From the NCBI RefSeq assembly GCF_003057965.1, contig NZ_CP020921.1, forward strand, positions 1,189,001 through 1,253,000: 64,000 bases of DNA, in the 5' to 3' direction. The DNA comes from Thermodesulfobium acidiphilum (GTDB lineage Bacteria; Thermodesulfobiota; Thermodesulfobiia; Thermodesulfobiales; Thermodesulfobiaceae). Each line of letters begins with the position of its first letter. The first letter of the stretch is position 1. Shown piece by piece: positions 1-7,889 of this stretch. Made by a program: the position numbers and the translations under genes. Under the pieces are notes generated by a model. That model was not told where the DNA came from and did not search any database. It saw only the letters and a program-made list of their open reading frames with translations.

Positions 1-357
1 TTCATTTTTCGAGAAAAAACATGCTTCCCGGGCATCATCGTTTGCCTTTAAAGAACCACCTGTAAGGCTCAATAAGAATAATAATATTACGTAATGATAA
101 CCTATTTTATCTTCTTGAAGGTCAATTTTTTCATAAACAGTTAGTAGTTTAATAACTTCAACGCTAAGTGATGTTTCTTCTAAAAATTCTCTTTTTATAG
201 CATCTTTTAATTTTTCACCCTTTTCTACAACCCCGCCTGGCAAAGACCAACGTCCAATCGAGGGAGGACACTTTCTTTTTACCAAAAGTATCTTGTTATC
301 TTTTATCAACAAACCACTAACAGCAAGAATAGGAAATGGATATTTTCTTCTATCCAT
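1..357 (-). CDS. Nudix hydrolase, 3' end cut by the window
   Basis: The ATG lies at 355-357 and the frame is open to base 1, giving 119 residues with no stop, so the C-terminus is outside the window. Nudix enzymes hydrolyse nucleoside diphosphates linked to another group, often to clean up damaged nucleotides. A Nudix box is visible at residues 42-64 (GX5E, then REFLEE), with Ser where the box usually has its last Gly. The preceding ILLVKRK and GRWSLPGG stretch is typical of the fold. It starts three bases after the tatC stop and is probably the next gene of the same operon. The substrate cannot be told. Confidence 0.85.
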   Translation of the reverse strand, partial: MDRRKYPFPILAVSGLLIKDNKILLVKRKCPPSIGRWSLPGGVVEKGEKLKDAIKREFLEETSLSVEVIKLLTVYEKIDLQEDKIGYHYVILLFLLSLTGGSLKANDDAREACFFSKNE

Positions 358-360
358 AAT

Positions 361-1068
361 TTAAAATTTCATAGGCTTTAATTTAGAAGAAATAAACATA
401 CCAATCTCAAAAAGTAGCATTAAAGGAATAAACATAATGCCTTGCGAAAAGAGGTCGGGAGGGCTAATAAAACCTATAAACAAGAAGATTAAAATATAAA
501 AAAATTTTCTTAACTTTTTTAATGTTTGATAGGAAACAATATTTAGTAATATCAATAACGATAAAACCAGTGGTAATTGAAACATAAGCCCAAAAAAAAC
601 TATAGTTAAAAAATAAAATGATATAAATTTTGCAATTGAAAGCTTAGCAACTGCGAAACTTGTAGAATGAAAAACAAAAAAATTTAAAGCAAATGGAAGA
701 ATTATTTTAGCTGAAAAAAGTGCTCCAATAAAAAAAAGAATAACCATTACCGGCATCCATCTCTTTACAAATTTTTGTTCATTTTCATAGAGTCCAGGAG
801 CAAGAAACCACCATATACTATAAAAAATAATAGGCGACATAATTATAAATCCCAATATCATAGATAATTTTAAATCAGTGGTAAACATTTCAAGTGGCGA
901 AAAATAAACAAGTGTACCTTTAGGAAGAGTTGAGCTAATGAAAGATAAAACTTTGTCTTTAAAAAACCATGCTATTATTATCCCAACAAACCACGAACCT
1001 AAACCTATTATTAGAGTCTTTCTCAGATCGCTGAGATGCTCAATAAGGCTCATTTCTTTTTCATTCAT
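361..1068 (-). CDS. tatC: Sec-independent protein translocase subunit TatC
   Basis: TatC is the polytopic membrane receptor of the twin-arginine export pathway for folded proteins. The 235-residue product has the N-terminal EHLSDLRK motif, about six hydrophobic segments, and SPPDLFSQ near residue 205, matching the conserved PPDxFSQ of the family. Length is normal. Its ATG overlaps the thpR stop as ATGA (1065-1068), so the two are likely translationally coupled. No tatA or tatB is visible in this window, so the partner must be encoded elsewhere. Confidence 0.95.
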   Translation of the reverse strand: MNEKEMSLIEHLSDLRKTLIIGLGSWFVGIIIAWFFKDKVLSFISSTLPKGTLVYFSPLEMFTTDLKLSMILGFIIMSPIIFYSIWWFLAPGLYENEQKFVKRWMPVMVILFFIGALFSAKIILPFALNFFVFHSTSFAVAKLSIAKFISFYFLTIVFFGLMFQLPLVLSLLILLNIVSYQTLKKLRKFFYILIFLFIGFISPPDLFSQGIMFIPLMLLFEIGMFISSKLKPMKF

Positions 1069-1610
1069 AGCCTAACCGAAAATACCTCCTTATAAACAGG
1101 CCCCTCAGGTAACAAAATACTTTGAAATAGACTAACTTTATCCATGATAGATTCTATTTTCTTCTTTCCTTTAAAATAGACCGGGAAAATATCATCACCT
1201 ATCAAAGTTTCTCTAAATCTAACCAATGTAAGATGGGGTTTAAACTCTCTTTTCTCCATATCAAACCCTAAATTACTCATAGCCAGATCAACGTTTCTAA
1301 AAATTTTTTCAAAATCGTTATCTCTTTCATATATTTTTAAATAAGCAAATTTTGGATTATGTCTTGATGGAATATAACCAATCTCATTAGAGAAAAAAAA
1401 GTTAAACCTCTTAAAATTAGAGAGTGAGTCCAAAAGCTGCTCCGAAATTATTTGAACATCTAATTTTGTTTCTCCTAAAAATTTAAAAGTAATGTGATAA
1501 TTTTTGAAATCAACAATTTTGTGTTTCTTAAATGCTTCACAATTCATTACATTAAGGTAAATATCTTTAGCATCTTTATTGTGAATCTTGTAAGCAATAA
1601 ATAATCTCAC
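1065..1610 (-). CDS. thpR: RNA 2',3'-cyclic phosphodiesterase (LigT/ThpR family)
   Basis: A 181-residue protein of the 2H phosphoesterase family, which opens 2',3'-cyclic phosphate ends on RNA; the family was first described as 2'-5' RNA ligase. Both HxTx catalytic motifs are present: HITF at residues 39-42 and HLTL at 126-129. Length fits the family. It overlaps cinA at its start and tatC at its end by four bases each, so it sits inside a tight operon. The physiological substrate is not known from sequence. Confidence 0.9.
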   Translation of the reverse strand: MRLFIAYKIHNKDAKDIYLNVMNCEAFKKHKIVDFKNYHITFKFLGETKLDVQIISEQLLDSLSNFKRFNFFFSNEIGYIPSRHNPKFAYLKIYERDNDFEKIFRNVDLAMSNLGFDMEKREFKPHLTLVRFRETLIGDDIFPVYFKGKKKIESIMDKVSLFQSILLPEGPVYKEVFSVRL

Positions 1611-2740
1611 CCTTTACTAATTACCCCCAAAAAGTTTGCCAGAGCAAAAGAGGATACCCTTTTTAAAATAAAGCTTCTATCACCTTTAAAAATTTTTTCA
1701 AAAGAATAAGTTTTATCTCCAACTATTGATATATACGATTGACCAATATTGCCACCATCGGGCCCTGCGTAACAAACTACTCCAATAGCCCAATTACTAT
1801 CAAAAAGATCTTTTGAAGCCTTAGCAATAGCAAGAGCTGCTTCCGGTGAAACTGTATTTCCAGAAAACCCACACAACTTCTTTTTTGAATCAACACTATA
1901 AGCAACAATAGTTCCCAAATAAACGCTACTAATGCCGGGTATTACAGCTAATCTTGATGAAAGCAAACCTCCAGTACAAGACTCTGCAACGCTTAAAGTT
2001 TGATTTTTCTTTTTAAGAACTTTATAAATCTCTGTCTCAAAATTTGAGGATCTGGTACTAGCATAGTAAAGACAATCTTTGAAAATTTTCTTCAACCTTT
2101 TGTCCCAATACTTAGCTTTCTTTTCAGAGTCAGTTTTTAGAATAAGCAACACTTCACTATCCAAGCCTAATATGGTCAAAGAAACTTCAAAGTCATTTAA
2201 CAACTCATTCGGCAATTCCTTTTCAACAGATCTCTCAAATCTAAGCAACAAATGATAAAAAAATATATATAATTTATCCTTGTTTTCCAAAAACAATTTT
2301 TCTAAAATTTCATCAAGCAAATAATCAAATTCTGCAGGTACTCCAGGAAGCAATATAATTTTCTTGTTATTAAAATCAACTATCATGCCCGGCGCCAACC
2401 CAACTTTATTTAAAAAAACCTGCGCCCCTGAAATCGTATAGGCCATTTTTTCTGGCAAATCAAGATTTTTTTCAAGAGGCAATTTTGTAAAATTTGATAC
2501 AGCTTCCCTGGTAAGATCGTCAAAAGTATTCCCCAAACCACCAGAAATAAAAATATAATCGTAAAACTCACAAAGATATTGGATTTGAGCTGATATTATA
2601 ACAAGATCATCCGGAATAACAATTATGGTTTCTATTTCATGACCATATTTTTCGAGCTTCGAAGAAAGTAGGTTAGAATTAGTTTCAGAAACTGCACCAA
2701 TAGTCAATTCAGAACCTACACACAAGAGAGCAACCTTCAC
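1607..2740 (-). CDS. cinA: CinA-like protein: molybdopterin-binding-type domain plus NMN amidohydrolase domain
   Basis: 377 residues with the two-domain CinA layout. The N-terminal MoaB-like (COG1058) domain shows GSELTIG near residue 9, SGGLGNTFDD at 66-75 and LPGVPAEF at 131-138; in characterised homologues it is a pyrophosphatase acting on ADP-ribose-type compounds. The C-terminal PncC domain has AESCTGG at 252-258 and GPDGG at 326-330, expected for nicotinamide mononucleotide deamidation in pyridine-nucleotide recycling. Start and stop overlap rimO and thpR by four bases. Confidence 0.92.
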   Translation of the reverse strand: MKVALLCVGSELTIGAVSETNSNLLSSKLEKYGHEIETIIVIPDDLVIISAQIQYLCEFYDYIFISGGLGNTFDDLTREAVSNFTKLPLEKNLDLPEKMAYTISGAQVFLNKVGLAPGMIVDFNNKKIILLPGVPAEFDYLLDEILEKLFLENKDKLYIFFYHLLLRFERSVEKELPNELLNDFEVSLTILGLDSEVLLILKTDSEKKAKYWDKRLKKIFKDCLYYASTRSSNFETEIYKVLKKKNQTLSVAESCTGGLLSSRLAVIPGISSVYLGTIVAYSVDSKKKLCGFSGNTVSPEAALAIAKASKDLFDSNWAIGVVCYAGPDGGNIGQSYISIVGDKTYSFEKIFKGDRSFILKRVSSFALANFLGVISKG

Positions 2741-4050
2741 TCTATTAACTTCCCTTCTAATTTAAATCCTTTATTTTTTGTAATTAAAATCCTGATAAAA
2801 TCTCCAATTTCTACTTTTTTATTGCCTCTAAATCTTATAAAGGAATCTATATCTGGAGCTTCCATAAAGCTTCTGCCTACATTATACTTGTTAAGATCGT
2901 TTTCTACCAACACTTCAAAACTTTTCCCTACTAAGGATTGGCGCCATTTTAATGTAATATCTTGCTGAATACTGTATGCAATTTTTAGCCTCTTTTTCTT
3001 TTCAACATATTTAACTTGTTCATTCATAGAATAAGAAAGAGTATCTTCTTCTCTTGAATATGAGAAAAACCCAGCCCAATTGAGTTTGATTTTTTCTAAA
3101 AAATTAATTAACTTATCAAATTCTTTTTCATCTTCTCCAGGATGCCCTACTATGAAAGTAGACCTTATTACCGAATCAGGAATATTTTCTCTAATGCTAT
3201 CTATCAATCTCAAAAATCTTTCGCTATCAGGATTTCTTCTCATATATCTTAAAACCTTTTCGCTTGCGTGTTGCATGGGGATATCAAAATAAGGCAAAAC
3301 TTTCTTAGATCCAGAAACAAATTTAATTACATCTTCACTTAGCAAATCTGGATAAAGATACATCAGCCTTATCCATCTGATTTCTTCGATATTTTCAAGT
3401 CCTTCTAACAATTTTAATAAAGAATCTTTCCTATCCAAACCATAAAAAGTAACGTCTTGCGCAACAAGTATAATTTCTTTTTTCCCCTTTTGAGCCAGAT
3501 CTTTTGCTTGATCTAACAAAAATTGTCTTTCATAGCTATGATATGGACCTCTTATTTTTGGAATAAGACAGTAAGAACACTTTCGCGAACACCCATCAGC
3601 AATTTTAAGATATTCGAATGGTCTTTCTACAAAAAACTTTCTATTTTCATTATCACTACAAATCTCATTCTTAAAATTACAGTAAACTATATTTTTATCT
3701 AAATATTCGAATATTTCCTCGCCAAAAGACCTTCCTGGTTCCAAAAAAGCACTAACATCTGGAAAAAGTTCAATTAGGGAGTCTTTATACAAAGAAACTA
3801 AACAGCCACCTACTATGATTTTGTATTTAAAATTTTTTTTATCCACAACAAAGTCTAATATTGTCGAAATTGCTTCCTGTTTTGCCTTTCTAATAAAAGA
3901 GCAAGTATTTATAAAAACATAATCAGCTAAATTCAGATCAAAAGTTAAAAAACAATTATAGGTCTCAAACTTACCTAATAAATACTGTAAATCCACCTCA
4001 TTTTTTGGACAACCTAAAGAAACTGGTAGTATATATCTGGCTTTAGTCAT
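2737..4050 (-). CDS. rimO: Ribosomal protein S12 methylthiotransferase RimO
   Basis: A radical-SAM methylthiotransferase of 437 residues that thiomethylates an aspartate of ribosomal protein S12. Three N-terminal cysteines (C14 in SLGCPKNEVD, C50 in INTC, C83 in GGC) should bind the auxiliary 4Fe-4S cluster, and CxxxCxxC at C154, C158 and C161 is the radical-SAM cluster. A TRAM-like region follows at the C-terminus. SLGCPKN favours RimO over the tRNA-modifying relative MiaB. It overlaps the rodZ-like gene and cinA by four bases. Confidence 0.95.
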   Translation of the reverse strand: MTKARYILPVSLGCPKNEVDLQYLLGKFETYNCFLTFDLNLADYVFINTCSFIRKAKQEAISTILDFVVDKKNFKYKIIVGGCLVSLYKDSLIELFPDVSAFLEPGRSFGEEIFEYLDKNIVYCNFKNEICSDNENRKFFVERPFEYLKIADGCSRKCSYCLIPKIRGPYHSYERQFLLDQAKDLAQKGKKEIILVAQDVTFYGLDRKDSLLKLLEGLENIEEIRWIRLMYLYPDLLSEDVIKFVSGSKKVLPYFDIPMQHASEKVLRYMRRNPDSERFLRLIDSIRENIPDSVIRSTFIVGHPGEDEKEFDKLINFLEKIKLNWAGFFSYSREEDTLSYSMNEQVKYVEKKKRLKIAYSIQQDITLKWRQSLVGKSFEVLVENDLNKYNVGRSFMEAPDIDSFIRFRGNKKVEIGDFIRILITKNKGFKLEGKLIE

Positions 4051-4772
4051 TCGGTCAGTTCTACAACTTCCCCTATATTACCTGCTTTAACCCAGTTTTT
4101 ACCGTCCTTAGATATTTCGACCCCCCCAGCATTACCTAATTTTATATCAAGAGTATCGTTAGTTGTAAAAGTTTTTTCTTCTCCAGGATTAATAATACCT
4201 TCAAATAAAACCTTATTCTTATCCTTGACAAGTACCCAGGACTTTCCAATGAATTTCAAATAAATAGTCTTTTGAGAACTATTAATATTACCAGTCTCGA
4301 TATTATTAGATTTCTCTTGTTTAACGACATTATTTGGCATTTTATTTGCTAAAAAGTTTCTCTTTGTAATCATTATTTGATAAACCAAAAATATTGAAAG
4401 CGAAAAAATTGTCACAATTAAAATAAATACTACTATATATTTGATAGATTTAATATTTCTTTCTTTAATTATCTTTTCTCTTTTTTCCTTCGGGATTGTA
4501 ACTGTTTCTTGAACAGAATTTACTTTTTTCTCTTGAACAAATTCATCAAAAGATTTTAAAAGTATACTCGGATCAATATCTAATTCTCTGGCAACAGCTT
4601 TTAGATAACCTTTAGAGATAGAATAAGGTGGAAACTTTTCTTTTCTGCCTTCTTCAAAAATTTTTAAGTAGTAAGAAAATATCTTAGATTGTTCAGCCAG
4701 TTCTTCAATTGACATGCCTTTTTGCTCTCTTATCTCTCTAAATAATTTTGGAAACTCAGAATTGTTATTCAT
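4047..4772 (-). CDS. rodZ: RodZ-like protein: Xre-type helix-turn-helix, membrane anchor, DUF4115 domain
   Basis: 241 residues. An N-terminal Cro/C1-like helix-turn-helix (about residues 8-75, REQKGMSIEELAEQSKI) is followed by a lysine-rich linker, one membrane segment at 111-134, and a C-terminal beta domain (about 165-240, GKSWVLVKDKNK...FEG) of the kind found at the end of RodZ. In rod-shaped bacteria RodZ links MreB to the cell-wall machine, the HTH domain contacting MreB in the cytoplasm. No mreB lies in this window. The gene is two bases from scpB and coupled to rimO. Confidence 0.8.
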   Translation of the reverse strand: MNNNSEFPKLFREIREQKGMSIEELAEQSKIFSYYLKIFEEGRKEKFPPYSISKGYLKAVARELDIDPSILLKSFDEFVQEKKVNSVQETVTIPKEKREKIIKERNIKSIKYIVVFILIVTIFSLSIFLVYQIMITKRNFLANKMPNNVVKQEKSNNIETGNINSSQKTIYLKFIGKSWVLVKDKNKVLFEGIINPGEEKTFTTNDTLDIKLGNAGGVEISKDGKNWVKAGNIGEVVELTE

Positions 4773-4774
4773 CT

Positions 4775-5278
4775 TTAGCTCCTCAAATTTAAATCTTCAA
4801 TAGGCGGCAATTCGTCTAAAGAACTTAAACCAAAAAAATCAAAAAACTTATTGCTTACCCCAAAAAGGGGTTGCTTAATGGGAGCATTATTAAAAGAGAG
4901 AATCTTAATAAAGCCATTTTCGAAAAGTTTCATCACTTGCTTTTCGCTTCTTAAACCCCTTATTTTAGATACATTACTTGCACTTATTGGTTGGTTATAT
5001 GCTATTATAGCTAAAACCTCCAACATGGATTTTGATAACTTTTCATTGTCTCTTTTACATAAAACAAAATCTTTAAATTCTGGTCTAATACCAAAAAAAT
5101 ATCCTTTTGAATTTTTGTATATCTTAAAACTTCTGTCTTTATATTCATTATTCAACTGATCTATTAAATCTTCAACCTTTTCTGGTTTTATCCCCACAGC
5201 CTTTGAAATATTGTCTAATTTAATAGGTTTTACGTTTAGAAAAATAATTGCTTCAATAATTTTTTTAAAGTCTTTCAC
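4775..5278 (-). CDS. scpB: Segregation and condensation protein B
   Basis: ScpB is a winged-helix protein that dimerises and binds the kleisin ScpA in the bacterial SMC condensin. The 167-residue product begins FKKIIEAIIFLNVKPI and contains the conserved SMLEVLAIIAYNQPIS and IRGLRSEKQVMKLFENGFI stretches; length is typical or slightly short. The start is GTG at 5278, and the first 14 bases overlap the end of scpA in another frame, indicating coupled translation. No smc gene is seen here. Confidence 0.92.
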   Translation of the reverse strand: MKDFKKIIEAIIFLNVKPIKLDNISKAVGIKPEKVEDLIDQLNNEYKDRSFKIYKNSKGYFFGIRPEFKDFVLCKRDNEKLSKSMLEVLAIIAYNQPISASNVSKIRGLRSEKQVMKLFENGFIKILSFNNAPIKQPLFGVSNKFFDFFGLSSLDELPPIEDLNLRS

Positions 5279-5825
5279 TTTTGAAAATAATAAAATTTCT
5301 TTTCTGTTTTAACTCTATTATATTATTTTTGTAAAGTTCAAGGAATGCTAAAAAATATCCCACTCTTTCTTCAAATTTTATCAAAAATAAATCAAATTGG
5401 CTAAACCCATTGTTTATCAAAAATTTAATAGAATCCACAAAAAAGCTTAAAGGGATATATTTTCTTACATTATAGACTTTCGATTTATTTATAAACTTTA
5501 TCATAGCTCTTTTCAAAATTTCAGGTTTATAGGAAATCTCATTTGGATTGTATTTTCTTGGTACCGGGCAAGATGCCCTCATTGACAAAAGCCAGTCCGA
5601 AACCCAATCCCAACAACTATTTTTAGTAGCATTAGCTTTTAATAAATCTAAATTTGTTCTATCTTTTTCAAAAAATACATTATCTAATCCCTCAAAGATA
5701 TTCCTAATCTCATTAATAATTTGGTAGGGATTCTCAAAATTTTTTTCCTCTACGATCTGTCTTATTCTCTCTACCTGACACAGCAATTCATCTAAATATG
5801 AAACATTAACGCTATCTATTAACAT
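5265..5825 (-). CDS. scpA: ScpA-like kleisin, unusually short
   Basis: 186 residues immediately upstream of and overlapping scpB by 14 bases. The C-terminal segment (about 145-183, FEERVGYFLAFLELYKNNIIELKQ) matches the winged helix by which ScpA closes the SMC ring. The usual N-terminal FxGPLDLLL segment that binds the SMC neck is not recognisable, and the protein is 50-70 residues shorter than typical ScpA. The ATG at 5823-5825 is one base from the trpS stop, leaving no room for a longer start without entering trpS. Either a divergent functional ScpA or an N-terminally reduced one. Confidence 0.75.
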   Translation of the reverse strand: MLIDSVNVSYLDELLCQVERIRQIVEEKNFENPYQIINEIRNIFEGLDNVFFEKDRTNLDLLKANATKNSCWDWVSDWLLSMRASCPVPRKYNPNEISYKPEILKRAMIKFINKSKVYNVRKYIPLSFFVDSIKFLINNGFSQFDLFLIKFEERVGYFLAFLELYKNNIIELKQKRNFIIFKSERL

Positions 5826-5826
5826 T

Positions 5827-6816
5827 TTATATTGGATAATTTAGTTTCATAGCATCGTAGACTTCTCTAATTGTGTTTTTGCAATAATTAGATGCACTGT
5901 CAGATCCTGATTTCAGTATATCCCAAAGCATATCTTTGTGCGATAAATAATAACTTCTTTTGTTCCTTATTGGTTCTAATATCTCATTTATTTTTTTTGC
6001 AAGCTGTTTCTTACAATCTACACAACCAATCTGAGCTTTTTCACACCTTTCTCTTACTTCAGAAAGCTCTGATTTGAATAAAACCCCATAATAAGAAAAA
6101 ACATTACAAACGTCAGGATGTCCTGGATCAGTTTTTTTGATTCTTTCTGGGTCTGTAATCATTGAAGCTACCTTTTCATTTATACTTTTCTCGTCATCCT
6201 TCAGATATATAGCATTATTATAAGATTTACTCATCTTTCTACCATCAACACCCAATAATTTTGGAAATTCAGCTAATAAAGCTTCCGGTTCAGGAAATAT
6301 TTCTTTATAATGAAAATTAAATCTTCTTGCAATTTCTCTTGTCATCTCAAGATGTGGAACTTGATCTATACCCACAGGTACCCTTTTTGATTTGTAAATT
6401 AATATATCAGCTGCCATTAAAACTGGATATCCAAGATGACCATATGTAAGCTGATCTTCAATACCAAGCTCCCTTGCCTGTTCTTTTACTGTTGGATTTC
6501 TCTCAAGCCACGATACAGGAGTCAACATTGAAAGTATCATATGTAGATGAATGTGCTCAGGAACTAAAGATTGTAAGATTACAGTAGACTTTTTTGGATC
6601 AATTCCACAAGATAACCATTCTGCAAGCATTTCTTCAATATAGCCACTTAAATCAGCTGAATCTTGCCACTTTGTAGTCAAAGCATGCCAGTCCACAATA
6701 CCAAAAAAACATTTATAATTTTCCTGCAAAATTTTCCAGTTTTCCAAAACTCCTAAATAGTGACCTATGTGTAGACTTCCTGTAGGTCTCATACCACTAA
6801 AGATTGTTTCTCTCAA
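5827..6816 (-). CDS. trpS: Tryptophan--tRNA ligase
   Basis: Class I aminoacyl-tRNA synthetase that charges tRNA-Trp. The 329-residue product has the HIGH signature as HIGHY at 16-20 and an exact KMSKS at 194-198, with the family's GIVDWHALT near 39 and DQVPHLEMTREIARRFN from 151. Length is normal. It follows the HD-domain gene by 13 bases and is almost contiguous with scpA. No T-box or tryptophan leader is visible; the gene has no upstream space of its own. Confidence 0.97.
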   Translation of the reverse strand: MRETIFSGMRPTGSLHIGHYLGVLENWKILQENYKCFFGIVDWHALTTKWQDSADLSGYIEEMLAEWLSCGIDPKKSTVILQSLVPEHIHLHMILSMLTPVSWLERNPTVKEQARELGIEDQLTYGHLGYPVLMAADILIYKSKRVPVGIDQVPHLEMTREIARRFNFHYKEIFPEPEALLAEFPKLLGVDGRKMSKSYNNAIYLKDDEKSINEKVASMITDPERIKKTDPGHPDVCNVFSYYGVLFKSELSEVRERCEKAQIGCVDCKKQLAKKINEILEPIRNKRSYYLSHKDMLWDILKSGSDSASNYCKNTIREVYDAMKLNYPI

Positions 6817-6829
6817 ATTAGTCCTCCTA

Positions 6830-7279
6830 TTATCCTTCCAGCTTTTTTAAAAACATTACGTCCTTTGATTTAGTGTGATGTTTTCTGACAATATTTACTA
6901 TTTCATCAGAAAAACCTTCCATTTTCAATATATTTGAGCCTATTAAAGCATGATCAAAATATGAACTGCTTTTTCTAAAAAAAGTAAATTTTAAAGACCT
7001 TAAAACTCTTGTTATAAGAGAGGGTTTTTCAAATTTTTTTCCAATATCATGAAAAATTATAACTCTTTTTTGAATATAAATTAATTTTTCATCACTAGTA
7101 TCAGGCTTATAATTCTTTAATAAAAGAAGTGAATGAACCCTATCCTCTTTGGGCATTGAAAAAAACAAACTGATTTCCCTCTCGTTCAATTCTTTTAAAA
7201 CAATTTTATAAGATGGTTCTTTGAAAGTATAAAAAACTGTATAAATAAATCTTCTTACATCAAGAAAAAATTTCTTCAA
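6830..7279 (-). CDS. HD-domain phosphohydrolase family protein
   Basis: 149 residues with the metal ligands of the HD superfamily in order: H49 (VHSLLLLK), HDIGK at 77-81, H110 (DHALIGSNIL) and HH at 134-135. Such proteins hydrolyse phosphate esters, often of nucleotides, with divalent metal. The start is TTG at 7279, two bases from the site-2 protease stop, and it is followed by trpS. The protein is short, so it is probably a single-domain enzyme. The substrate is unknown. Confidence 0.75.
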   Translation of the reverse strand: MKKFFLDVRRFIYTVFYTFKEPSYKIVLKELNEREISLFFSMPKEDRVHSLLLLKNYKPDTSDEKLIYIQKRVIIFHDIGKKFEKPSLITRVLRSLKFTFFRKSSSYFDHALIGSNILKMEGFSDEIVNIVRKHHTKSKDVMFLKKLEG

Positions 7280-7281
7280 GT

Positions 7282-7881
7282 TTATGCAAAAACCATTAAA
7301 TTAAATATAAATTGCACTATTGGTATCAAAATATTTGCTCCACCCAGCAAAAGAAATATTATAAGCACAAATTGCCCATAATATTCGTACATCTCAATAG
7401 TACGTCTTAATTCATACGGGAAAAATTTCCTAAAAACTGTATATCCATCAAGAGGAGGTATTGGTATCAAATTAAAAACCCCCAAACTTATATTTAAAAA
7501 AATAAGCAACTGAAAAAAAGCTACAAGAGGATCATAAACAGAAATAAACTGATAAAAAACAACTAAAATTCTGGCAGCAACTAAAGCCATCCCAAAGTTA
7601 GCCAAAGAACCGGCTAATGCAGTCATTTCTATTCCACCTTTTTTCCTTGATAAAATAACATAATTAACAGGTACTGGCTTGGCCCAGCCAAATTTAATAA
7701 GTAGTAAGGCTACGAATCCTAATGGATCAATATGCGCCAAAGGATTAAGAGTCAATCTCCCATTGGCTTTTGGTGTATAGTCACCATATTTATAGGCCAC
7801 ATACGCATGAGCAAATTCGTGAACAGTTAACGCTATGATTACAGCAGGTATAGCTAAAACCAAACCAACAATATCAAACAT
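7282..7881 (-). CDS. Site-2 protease family (M50) membrane metalloprotease
   Basis: 199 residues, mostly membrane segments. HEFAH at 21-25 is the zinc-binding HExxH and NLIPIPPLDG at 137-146 is the second motif (NPxDG-like), supplying the third zinc ligand. This compact form lacks PDZ or CBS domains and matches the short bacterial M50 proteins commonly encoded beside trpS and scpAB. These cleave membrane segments inside the bilayer, but the substrate is unknown. It follows the 868-residue transferase by eight bases. Confidence 0.9.
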   Translation of the reverse strand: MFDIVGLVLAIPAVIIALTVHEFAHAYVAYKYGDYTPKANGRLTLNPLAHIDPLGFVALLLIKFGWAKPVPVNYVILSRKKGGIEMTALAGSLANFGMALVAARILVVFYQFISVYDPLVAFFQLLIFLNISLGVFNLIPIPPLDGYTVFRKFFPYELRRTIEMYEYYGQFVLIIFLLLGGANILIPIVQFIFNLMVFA

Positions 7882-7889
7882 AGATCACC

